DNA of 64,000 bases from DATFRY01 sp035489015 (GTDB taxonomy: Bacteria > Myxococcota_A > Polyangia > Haliangiales > Haliangiaceae). Positions 43,165-50,205 of this stretch are shown one piece after another. Position numbers and translations under genes: made by a program. The number at the start of each line of letters is the position of its first letter. Position 1 is the first letter of the stretch. The stretch lies in assembly GCA_035489015.1 (NCBI GenBank), contig DATHKR010000149.1, positions 24,483 to 88,482 of the forward strand, given 5' to 3'. The notes under the pieces were generated by a model. The model did no database searches. It saw only the letters and a list, made by a program, of their open reading frames with translations, and was not told the origin of the DNA.

Positions 43165-43902
43165 TTATCTGCCCGCGGCGGCCTTCTTGGACGCCTTGAG
43201 CGGGTTCTTCGATCGGGTCTCGGCCTCGCCGCTCTTGCCGGCCGCCTTGTAGGCGGCGCGGGTGGCTGCCTTCTTGACGGTGACCAGGCTGCCGCTCGCG
43301 CCCGGGATCGAGCCGCGCACCAGGATGACGAAGTCGTCGTCGATGATCTGGAACAGCTCGAGGTTCTGGATGGTGACCCGCTCCGAGCCCATCTGCCCGC
43401 CCATGCGCTTGCCCTTGTGGACGCGGCCCGGGGTCAGGCGGCAGCCGATCGACCCGCCGTGGCGGTAGAACTCGTGCACGCCGTGGCTGGCCTTGGTGCC
43501 GGACATGTGGTGGCGCTTGATGACGCCCTGGAAGCCCTTGCCCTTGCTGGTGCCCATCACGTCGACCGGGACGCCCTGCTCGAACACCGAGGAGGGCTTC
43601 AGCTCCTGACCGACCTCGAACTTGCCCAGCTCGCCCTCGGGCAGGCGGATCTCGCGCACGAACTTCTGCGGCTTGACCCCGGCCTTCTTGAAGAACCCGT
43701 TGGCCGGGCGGTTGACCAGGCGGGCCGGACGCTCCTCGAAGCCGATCTGCAGGGCCGAGTAGCCGTCCTTGTCCTGGGTGCGCTTGCCGACCACCACGCA
43801 GGGACCGGTCTGGATGACGGTGACCGGGATGCGCTCGCCGTCAGCAGCGAACACCTGGGTCATGCCGAGCTTTCTGCCGAGGAGGCCGATCTGCTCTGCC
43901 AT
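43165..43902 (-). CDS. rplC: 50S ribosomal protein L3, outside an S10 operon
   Basis: 245 residues from the ATG at 43902 (GGAG 10 nt upstream). Full-length L3: LLGRKLGMTQVFAADG, KPSSVFEQGVPVDVMGTSKGKGFQGVIKRHH, GCRLTPGRVHKGKRMGGQMG (with the Gln methylated in L3 homologues) and VRGSIPGASGSLVTVKK, plus a Lys/Ala-rich C-terminal tail longer than in E. coli. It is not followed by rplD, rplW or rplB. Its neighbours are tatD upstream and rlmE downstream, and it has its own strong promoter and leader. Either the S10 operon has been split in this lineage, or this is a second rplC copy. Confidence 0.92.
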   Translation of the reverse strand: MAEQIGLLGRKLGMTQVFAADGERIPVTVIQTGPCVVVGKRTQDKDGYSALQIGFEERPARLVNRPANGFFKKAGVKPQKFVREIRLPEGELGKFEVGQELKPSSVFEQGVPVDVMGTSKGKGFQGVIKRHHMSGTKASHGVHEFYRHGGSIGCRLTPGRVHKGKRMGGQMGSERVTIQNLELFQIIDDDFVILVRGSIPGASGSLVTVKKAATRAAYKAAGKSGEAETRSKNPLKASKKAAAGR

Positions 43903-43937
43903 TGTCCTGGACTCCAATTAGATCGAGATGTTACGGA

Positions 43938-43952
43938 TCCGCGGAACGCGGA
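43938..43952 (-). promoter_or_regulatory. rplC leader hairpin
   Basis: TCCGCG-TTC-CGCGGA on the minus strand forms a 6-bp stem with a triloop in the ~50-nt leader between the promoter and the rplC ATG. Possibly a regulatory element, but very small. Confidence 0.3.
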
Positions 43953-43958
43953 AGCGAA

Positions 43959-43988
43959 TCTATACCCGCGGACTTACGGAGCTGTCAA
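43959..43988 (-). promoter_or_regulatory. Strong sigma70-type promoter of rplC
   Basis: On the minus strand TTGACA (43988-43983) is a perfect -35, with an 18-nt spacer and TATAGA (43964-43959) as the -10. It overlaps the tatD stop codon. The predicted start about 7 nt downstream leaves a ~50-nt leader before the rplC ATG. Confidence 0.65.
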
Positions 43989-44768
43989 GGAGAACAGGGT
44001 GCGCGCGTTGGCCGCGGTCTGGTCGGCCAGGGCGTCGAGCGACAGGCCGGCCTCGGCCGCGACCACCTGGGCGGTGTGCACGATGAACGCCGGCTCGTTG
44101 CGGCGGCCGCGCATCGGGATCGGGGCCAGGAACGGGCAGTCGGTCTCGATGAGGAGCCGATCGCGGGGTACGACCCTCACTGCCTCGCGGATCGGCCCGG
44201 CGGTCTTGAAGGTGATGATGCCGGAGAAGGAGACGTACAGGCCGAGCGCGGCGTAGGCCGCCGCCTGCTCGGCGTTGCCGGTGAAGCAGTGGATGACCCC
44301 GTCCGGTCCGCCGGCGCGGCCGACCCCCGCCTCGTCCAGCATGCGGTGGGCGTCCTCGTGGGCGTCGCGCACGTGGCAGACCACCGGCTTGCCGAGCGAG
44401 CGGCCGAGCTCGATCTGGCGGGCGAACGCGGCGCGCTGCACGTCGCGCGGCGAGTGATCGTAGAAGTAGTCGAGGCCGGTCTCGCCGATGGCGACCACCT
44501 TGTGGTGGCGGGCCAGGCGCTCGAGCTCGGCCCACCAGTGGTCCTCGATGCGCGCGGCGTCGTGCGGGTGAACGCCGACCGTGGCGAAGAGATCCGGGTC
44601 GGTCTCGGCCAGCGCGAGCGGGCGGGCCGCCTCGACCAGGTCGCGCGGGGCGGCGACCAGCACCATGGCGCCGACCCCGGCCGCGCGCGCGCGGGCCAGC
44701 ACCTCGGCCCGATCGACGTCGAAGTCGGTCGAGTCCAGGTGCGCGTGCGAATCGAAGAAGCGAGCCAC
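43974..44768 (-). CDS. tatD: TatD-family metal-dependent hydrolase
   Basis: 264 residues, TIM-barrel metallohydrolase. FFDSHAHLDSTDF (HxH), TVGVHPHDA, AIGETGLDYFYDHSPRD, PVVCHVRDAHEDAH, GVIHCFTGN and LIETDCPFLAP give the complete metal-binding and catalytic set of TatD 3'-5' DNase/aminoacylase-like enzymes. Starts at a GTG 15 bp after the upstream lipoprotein's stop. Its 3' end contains the -35 region of rplC. The fragment order ricT-metG-tatD common in Firmicutes is not kept here: metG is 16 kb away. Confidence 0.93.
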   Translation of the reverse strand: MARFFDSHAHLDSTDFDVDRAEVLARARAAGVGAMVLVAAPRDLVEAARPLALAETDPDLFATVGVHPHDAARIEDHWWAELERLARHHKVVAIGETGLDYFYDHSPRDVQRAAFARQIELGRSLGKPVVCHVRDAHEDAHRMLDEAGVGRAGGPDGVIHCFTGNAEQAAAYAALGLYVSFSGIITFKTAGPIREAVRVVPRDRLLIETDCPFLAPIPMRGRRNEPAFIVHTAQVVAAEAGLSLDALADQTAANARTLFSLTAP

Positions 44769-44783
44769 GGTCGAGCGGTGCGG

Positions 44784-45296
44784 TTACGGCTTGGCGGCGG
44801 GGGCGGCGTGCTCGTGGCCCTCGCCGTGGCCGCCCATCGCGAGCTCCATCGCGTGATGGAAGGCCTCGTGCACCGCGGCGAACGCGGTGTCGAACCCGGC
44901 CGCGTCGCTCGAACCGCACGCCTTCGCCAGATCGCCGACGCTGGCCACCAGACGATCGCCGGCTGCGGTCCAGTCGGAAGCCGACGCGCCGGCCGGTGTG
45001 GCGGCGCCCTTGACCGCGGCGGCGCGGGTCTGGAAATCGGGCACCGCGGCGCAGGTGTCCTTGGTCCGGGCCGGGCCGGCCTCGGCATGCCAGCGCGGCC
45101 CGAGCGTGTCGTGGAACGCGGCCAGCTCGGGCGAGAGCTTGCCGTGCTCGCCGTGCTCGGCGGCGGGCGGGGCCGGCTCGGCCGCAGCCGGCTCGGCCGC
45201 CGCGGCAGGCGCGGCCACGGGCGTGTCGGAGCCGCCACACGCGGCGGGGAAGATGGCCAGGGCGAGGACGAGCGGGCGCAGGATCATCGGGCCCAT
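44784..45296 (-). CDS. Lipoprotein with His-rich C-terminus
   Basis: 170 residues from the ATG at 45296 (ATG 45287 possible). Signal MILRPLVLALAIFPAAC gives a lipobox-like end at Cys. An Ala/Glu/Pro linker with HGEHG leads to a four-helix-like domain (AAFHDTLGPRWHAEAG, CAAVPDFQTRAAAV, DRLVASVGDLAKACG, AFAAVHEAFHHAMELAM) with one Cys pair. The tail GGHGEGHEH is His-rich and could bind metal. I do not recognise a named family; the helix pattern recalls imelysin or cytochrome-like bundles, but there is no CxxCH heme motif. It shares the tatD transcript direction. Confidence 0.65.
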   Translation of the reverse strand: MGPMILRPLVLALAIFPAACGGSDTPVAAPAAAAEPAAAEPAPPAAEHGEHGKLSPELAAFHDTLGPRWHAEAGPARTKDTCAAVPDFQTRAAAVKGAATPAGASASDWTAAGDRLVASVGDLAKACGSSDAAGFDTAFAAVHEAFHHAMELAMGGHGEGHEHAAPAAKP

Positions 45297-45388
45297 TTCC
45301 CATGCGCGAGGCGATGTGTCAATCGCGAGCCGGCCGGCCGCGGGCGGCTCGGGTAGCATCCGGCCAGCCCTGTCCCGACGGACAGGCC

Positions 45389-45395
45389 AAGGAGG
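45389..45395 (+). promoter_or_regulatory. Consensus Shine-Dalgarno AAGGAGG of the SDR gene
   Basis: AAGGAGG ends 5 nt before the ATG at 45401 and fixes this start over the open in-frame extension that runs upstream to 45302. A TAGCAT -10 candidate is at 45354-45359, and a CCTGTC/GACAGG mini-hairpin is at 45369-45386. Confidence 0.7.
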
Positions 45396-45400
45396 CAAGG

Positions 45401-46327
45401 ATGTCGCTGCTCGCGGTGCTCAAGGGAAAGGGCGAGAACGGGTTCGGCTACGGAACGACCGCGGAGGAGGCGACCACGGGCGTCGATCTCACGGGCAAGA
45501 CCGTGCTCGTCACCGGCTGCACCGTCGGCCTGGGCCTCGAGACCACCCGCGTCCTCCACAAGCGCGGCGCGCACGTCATCGCCGCGGCGCGGACCGCCGA
45601 CAAGGCGAGCGCGGCGATCACCGCGGCGGGCGCCGCCGGCCGCGCGACCCCGGTCGCGTGCGAGCTGTCCGAGCCGTCGTCGGTGCGAGCCTGCGCGGCC
45701 GCCGTCCGCGACAGCGGGCGCCGGCTCGACGCCATCGTGTGCAACGCCGGCATCATGGCGCTGCCCGAGCTGCAGCAGAAGCACGGCTACGAGCTCCAGT
45801 TCCTGACCAACCACATCGGCCACTTCCTGCTGGTGACCGGTCTCCTCGACCAGCTGACCAGCGACGCGCGCGTGGTCATGCTGAGCAGCGGGGCCCACAA
45901 GCAGGCCCCGGCCGCCGGCATCGAATTCGACAACCTGTCCGGCGAGCGAGGCTACCGGCCGTGGAAGGCCTACGGCCAGTCCAAGCTGGCCAACCTCCTC
46001 TTCGCCAGCGAGCTATCGCGCCGCTTCGTCGGCACCGCGCGGGTCGCCTTCGCCATCCACCCCGGCGTCATCCGCACCGAGCTGGTCCGCCACCTCAGCC
46101 CGTTCGCGCGAGGCGCCTTCGCCGTGCTCGGGCCGCTCGGCCTGAAGACGATCCCACAGGGCGCCGCGACCCAGTGCTACGCGGCGGCCCACCCCGACGC
46201 CCGCCGCCACTCCGGCGCCTACCTCGCCGACTGCAACCCGGCCGAGCCGAGCCGCCACGGCAAGGACACCGCGCTGGCCGGCAAGCTATGGAAGCGAAGC
46301 GAGGAGATCGCCGCGCAGCTGGCGTAG
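45401..46327 (+). CDS. Short-chain dehydrogenase/reductase (retinol-dehydrogenase-like)
   Basis: 308 residues from the ATG at 45401. Rossmann cofactor site KTVLVTGCTVGLGLETTRVL (TGxxxGxG), IVCNAGIMALPE, VVMLSSGAH (catalytic Ser) and YGQSKLANLLFA (YxxxK) are complete. The extended C-terminus with HPGVIRTEL and the overall shape match WWOX/retinol-dehydrogenase-like SDRs. NADP preference and substrate cannot be read from sequence. Divergent from the lipoprotein/tatD unit, and convergent with the next hypothetical gene 9 bp downstream. Confidence 0.88.
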   Translation: MSLLAVLKGKGENGFGYGTTAEEATTGVDLTGKTVLVTGCTVGLGLETTRVLHKRGAHVIAAARTADKASAAITAAGAAGRATPVACELSEPSSVRACAAAVRDSGRRLDAIVCNAGIMALPELQQKHGYELQFLTNHIGHFLLVTGLLDQLTSDARVVMLSSGAHKQAPAAGIEFDNLSGERGYRPWKAYGQSKLANLLFASELSRRFVGTARVAFAIHPGVIRTELVRHLSPFARGAFAVLGPLGLKTIPQGAATQCYAAAHPDARRHSGAYLADCNPAEPSRHGKDTALAGKLWKRSEEIAAQLA

Positions 46328-46336
46328 CGACGGCGG

Positions 46337-47275
46337 TCAGCGGAGCTCGAGGCGCACCGGACGATTTCCCGTGCCGGGATCAGCGGTGCCGATCACTCGC
46401 CGATGCGTATCGTTCCACGTATCGGTTCGCCCGGCGCGGACCGCTCGTGCCTTGAGGTCACCCGGAATGACCCGGATGACGCGGGTGCCCGGCAGGGCGC
46501 TGGCCATGGCGACGTACCAGAACCATGTGCGCGCGTCTTCCGGCGTCGTCGCACAGCTGCACTGGCGCAACGCGGCCGGCATCCCCCGGACCATGGCGCC
46601 ATACTTGTCCGGCTCGCCGAGGAGCTGGGCGAAGACCTTCACCGCGTCCGGACACGGTCCGAAGACCTTCTTGTTGAACCGGGCCAGAGCCACCTGATCG
46701 CCGCCCGCCTTCGCCATCTCGCGACCGAGCGGACTGGGCGGGGGCGCCGCGGGCATCGCGCGCGGCGCCTCGAACGCCAGATCCGCCGCCAGCCCGGCTC
46801 GCCGCACCCCGTCCGCCGTCGCCACCATCTGCTCCCACCGGGCATCGCGCGCCGCCGCCACCAGGACCGACTCGAAGGCCCTCTTGCTCATCTTCCGCTC
46901 GACCACGAGCAGGGCGCCGAGCCGCTCGCCGACCGGAGCCAGCGGCTGTCCGGCCGTCCACACCACGCTGCCGTTGAGGGCGATCGCTCCTGCCATCACG
47001 GCGACCTGCGGTCCTCGAGGTGCGTCTCGACCAAGCCGCTCCAGCTCGCGCGGGAGCTTCGGAACGTCGACCTTGGTGAACAGCACCGGCGCTTCCCACG
47101 ATGACGAGGCGAGCCACTTCTCGAGCTGGTCCACTCGTGCACCACACCCTGGCCCTGGCGCCGCCGCCGCACCGGCAGCAGGGGCAGCCTGCTGGGCCGT
47201 GGACTGAGCGAAGGCGACCCTCCCGGCGAAGAAGATCGCGAGCAGAGAGAGCACACCGGACCATGATCGTCGCAT
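46337..47275 (-). CDS. Exported protein of unknown function
   Basis: 312 residues from the ATG at 47275 (an in-frame GTG at 47281 adds two). A signal peptide VLSLLAIFFAGRVAFAQ ends in a signal-peptidase-I site (AFA-Q). An Ala-rich spacer is followed by a mixed alpha/beta domain with four Cys (PGCGARVDQ, GPCPDAVKVF, QCSCATTPED). Fragments like KVDVPKLPREL and VVWTAGQPLAPVGERL show no similarity I can name. A CATAGT hexamer lies 8 nt upstream of the ATG. It is the first minus-strand gene after the housekeeping block. Confidence 0.6.
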   Translation of the reverse strand: MRRSWSGVLSLLAIFFAGRVAFAQSTAQQAAPAAGAAAAPGPGCGARVDQLEKWLASSSWEAPVLFTKVDVPKLPRELERLGRDAPRGPQVAVMAGAIALNGSVVWTAGQPLAPVGERLGALLVVERKMSKRAFESVLVAAARDARWEQMVATADGVRRAGLAADLAFEAPRAMPAAPPPSPLGREMAKAGGDQVALARFNKKVFGPCPDAVKVFAQLLGEPDKYGAMVRGMPAALRQCSCATTPEDARTWFWYVAMASALPGTRVIRVIPGDLKARAVRAGRTDTWNDTHRRVIGTADPGTGNRPVRLELR

Positions 47276-47378
47276 CGGCACCGACTATGACCGGTCGCCC
47301 GTCGCCCAGCCAAGCGCCTCCGCACCGACGACGAGGTGCCGTCCCCCAATGGGAGTCCCACCTGGTGCGAGGCTTCGC

Positions 47379-47777
47379 TCAGGGCCGAGGTCGGCCGCTC
47401 TCCGGGTGCAGGTATCGATTCACGGTCGCGAGCAAGACGGCCTTGTCGATGGGCTTCGCCAGGTACCCATCGCAGCCCGCGCCGAGCGCCTTTTGCTCGT
47501 CGCCTTTCATTGCGTACGCGGTCACGGCGATGATGATGACCTCGCGCATGTGGGGATCGCCCTTCAGCTGCCGCGTGACCGCGAGGCCGTCCATCCCGGG
47601 CAGCTGGAGGTCCATGAGGATCATGCGGGGGTGGAACGAGCGCAGGACTGCGAACGCCTCGTTCGCGTCACTCGCCGTGCGCACGTCGTATCCGCGCGAT
47701 TCGAGGATGAAGGACGCGAGCTTCAGGTTCTCCGCGTTGTCGTCGACGACGAGGATCGGCTCACCGCTCATCGCCAT
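47379..47777 (-). CDS. CheY-like single-domain response regulator
   Basis: 132 residues. Complete receiver: EPILVVDDNAENLKLASFIL (acidic pocket), RMILMDLQLPGMDGL (phosphoacceptor Asp), IIIAVTAYAMKGDEQKAL (Thr) and CDGYLAKPIDKAVLL (Lys). No output domain. Its ATG overlaps the end of the upstream globin-coupled kinase gene by 17 bp (ATG at 47771 would give 11 bp), so kinase and receiver are translationally coupled and probably form one phosphorelay. Confidence 0.93.
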   Translation of the reverse strand: MAMSGEPILVVDDNAENLKLASFILESRGYDVRTASDANEAFAVLRSFHPRMILMDLQLPGMDGLAVTRQLKGDPHMREVIIIAVTAYAMKGDEQKALGAGCDGYLAKPIDKAVLLATVNRYLHPESGRPRP

Positions 47778-49896
47778 GGCTCCCGCTTGCGTCCGGCTGG
47801 CGTGCGCCGAGGTGGTGGCGGAGCGTCTTCAGCAGTGCGTCGCCACCGGTCTGTCCCTTCGGGATCAATGCCTGCACCTGACCGCGCAGGCGCGCGCGGT
47901 CCAGGGGCGACAGGTCTTTCACCGTCCAGACGAAGACGGGAGTCTGAGCGGCCTCTGGTAGTGCGCGGAATTCCCTGATGAACGTGAAGCCGTCCATCTC
48001 CGGCATCATCAGGTCGAGGATGACCGCCACGGGCCGCATCGTCTCGAGCGCCGCGAGGGCGGAGCGACCGTTCGCGTAGCAGCGCGGTCGATATCCGAGC
48101 TGCTCCAGGGTCGTCGCCATGAGCTTCGACGATCCCGGATCGTCCTCGATGACGGCGACGGTGCTCTGCACGCTGGAGACGACACCCGCGCGGCGCAGCG
48201 CCGCCAGCAGCGCCGCTGGCGCGATCGGCTTCGCCAGAATGTCTTGCACGACGTATCCGGAGACCGCGCTGTCGGTGACGACCGTGATGACGACGACCGG
48301 GACATCGGCGTTCTGTCCGCGCGAGCGAATCACCTCGAGCACCTGGAGTCCGCTCATGTCAGGAAGGAGAAGATCCAGCGTGACCGCGTCGAAGGCCCGC
48401 TCGAGGCACCGAGCGATCGCCTGCGAGCCGGTCGACACCGCCTCGACCGCGTACCCGGCACCGACGAGCGTGGCGACGATTAACTCTTGATCGCGTGGGT
48501 CGTCCTCGACGACGAGCACGGTCCGCGCTCCTGCGCGGGGGACGATCACGGGGCGTGCTGGCCGAGGGCCCGCGCCGACGAAGTGCCTGGGAAGGATGGC
48601 GTGGAAGGTGCTGCCCTCGCCGAGCGCGCTGTTCACCCCGACGGTGCCGCCCTGAGCCTCGACGAGGCGGCGCGTGAGCGCCAGGCCAAGCCCGGTCCCC
48701 TGGTGCGTCTTCGCGCTGCCAGCGTCGAGCTGCTGGAACTCGATGAACAGCCGCTGCATGTCTCCGGCCGCGATGCCGATGCCGGTGTCGGCCACCTCGA
48801 TGCGCACGTGGGTGTCGCCGGCCGGCAGCGCGCGGATCGACACGGTTCCGCCCTCCGGGGTGAATTTCAGCGCATTCGAGAGGTAATTGTAGAGCACCTG
48901 CTTCAGGCGTGAGACGTCGAGGACGACCTGTCCGACCTCGCGCTCGATCGACGTCTCGACGCGGATGCGCTTGCTCGCGACCTTCGTCCTCAACACGGAG
49001 AGAACCTCCGTGACGACCTGGGCGAGGTCGATCGACTCGGGAACGAACTCCACCGTTCCGGACTCCACCTTGGACAGGTCCAGCACGTCGTTGATGAGAT
49101 GGAGCAGGTGCTTGCTGCTCGTGAGGATGTCCTGGAGGAACTCCTTCTGCTTGACTGCGACGGGGCCGACGTCGCCGTCGTGAAGGAGGTCGGCGAATCC
49201 GATGATCGAGTTCAATGGCGTCCGCAGCTCGTGGGACATGTTGGCGAGGAACTCGCTCTTGAGGCGACTCGCCTCCTCGCTCAGCCGGCTCTGTTGCTCG
49301 AGCAGCTCGGCGCGTACTCGCGCCTTCTGCAGGGACAGCTCGCGGATCGCCAGCTGCTGGGCTCGAATGATGCGCTCGCGCTCGAAGACCAGGACGTCGA
49401 CGATGATCCCGATGTCGAAGAACGCGACCTTCTCGAGCGACATGAAGCACCCGAATCGCTCGAGTGGATCCACCGCGCCCTTCATCACCATCTCTCCGGC
49501 CGACTTGAGCAGGTGGTGGAAGGCGCCGAGGAAGACGCGAGGATCGAGCGGCGCTCTGCTGTACAGGAGCCCGAGCTCGACGCGCTGCATCGCGTATGGC
49601 ACGCCATACGTGCCCCCCACCATCGCGATGAGGTGGTCGCGCTTGAGGGTGCGAGCTCGTTCGGCGAGCGCACGATTGGCGAGGAGCGGCTTCGCCTCGC
49701 CCATGCGCGCCAGAAACTCGAAGAACGTCGCGGTGAGCTGGTCGGCGTGATCGACGACGACGTTGCTGATCGCCGCGATGTGGGTCAGGTCGACCGGCTG
49801 GAGGTTCACGAACACGTGCCGCCGATCGATGTCTTGCTCGCTCAGGAAGAATTCGCTCGCTTCCTCGGGCAGGGCCGGGTGGGTGATGTCATCCAT
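47761..49896 (-). CDS. Globin-coupled hybrid histidine kinase with two receiver domains
   Basis: 711 residues from the ATG at 49896 (GGAAGGA ribosome site). Residues ~15-180 form a protoglobin-type sensor globin (HVFVNLQPVDLTHIAAISNV, LARMGEAKPLLAN, LLYSRAPLDPRVFLGAFHHLL). In globin-coupled sensors the last segment carries the proximal heme His (pattern H.RIGL.P..Y.GAF); here that position is Tyr112. A coiled coil leads to HisKA (MSHELRTPLNS, His222), an ATPase domain (NALKFTPEGG, DTGIGI, GTGLGLAL), and two receivers: VLVVEDDP...TLDLLLP and VAVIEDDP...ILDLMMPEMDGF. Probably an O2/NO or redox sensor, or a heme-free derivative. Confidence 0.88.
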   Translation of the reverse strand: MDDITHPALPEEASEFFLSEQDIDRRHVFVNLQPVDLTHIAAISNVVVDHADQLTATFFEFLARMGEAKPLLANRALAERARTLKRDHLIAMVGGTYGVPYAMQRVELGLLYSRAPLDPRVFLGAFHHLLKSAGEMVMKGAVDPLERFGCFMSLEKVAFFDIGIIVDVLVFERERIIRAQQLAIRELSLQKARVRAELLEQQSRLSEEASRLKSEFLANMSHELRTPLNSIIGFADLLHDGDVGPVAVKQKEFLQDILTSSKHLLHLINDVLDLSKVESGTVEFVPESIDLAQVVTEVLSVLRTKVASKRIRVETSIEREVGQVVLDVSRLKQVLYNYLSNALKFTPEGGTVSIRALPAGDTHVRIEVADTGIGIAAGDMQRLFIEFQQLDAGSAKTHQGTGLGLALTRRLVEAQGGTVGVNSALGEGSTFHAILPRHFVGAGPRPARPVIVPRAGARTVLVVEDDPRDQELIVATLVGAGYAVEAVSTGSQAIARCLERAFDAVTLDLLLPDMSGLQVLEVIRSRGQNADVPVVVITVVTDSAVSGYVVQDILAKPIAPAALLAALRRAGVVSSVQSTVAVIEDDPGSSKLMATTLEQLGYRPRCYANGRSALAALETMRPVAVILDLMMPEMDGFTFIREFRALPEAAQTPVFVWTVKDLSPLDRARLRGQVQALIPKGQTGGDALLKTLRHHLGARQPDASGSHGDER

Positions 49897-50205
49897 TGCT
49901 TCGTCCTTCCGGCAAGCAAGCCGTCGTTGCCGGCGAAGCACTCGCTCGATCGAGCGGTCCCCCCCAGCGTCGACGACAGTAGCATCGGGAGAAAACCAGT
50001 CCGCCCGCGACGTCGTGAGCGGCCCTGCCGGGGTGATGGCGCCGGGCCGTACCATGGCCTCTTGCCGTCCGGCTGCTTCCGATGAAAGCTGTGCTGGGGT
50101 CGCGGCGTCCTGCTGCCGTGTGTCCTGTGAGGTGACCAGGGCAATGGATGTCTCCGATGAGGTCGTGGGATCGGCGCACGTCGGGCTGGCGGCAGGGGTT
50201 GGTCG
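49897..50205. other. 309-bp divergent regulatory region between two hybrid kinases
   Basis: No credible gene. Contains the 14-bp palindrome annotated at 49943-49956 and the Shine-Dalgarno of the globin kinase at its left edge. No clear -10/-35 pair was found for either direction. Confidence 0.5.
49943..49956. promoter_or_regulatory. 14-bp perfect palindrome upstream of globin kinase
   Basis: CGCTCGATCGAGCG is a perfect palindrome 47-60 nt upstream of the kinase ATG on the minus strand; candidate operator for a dimeric regulator. Confidence 0.35.
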
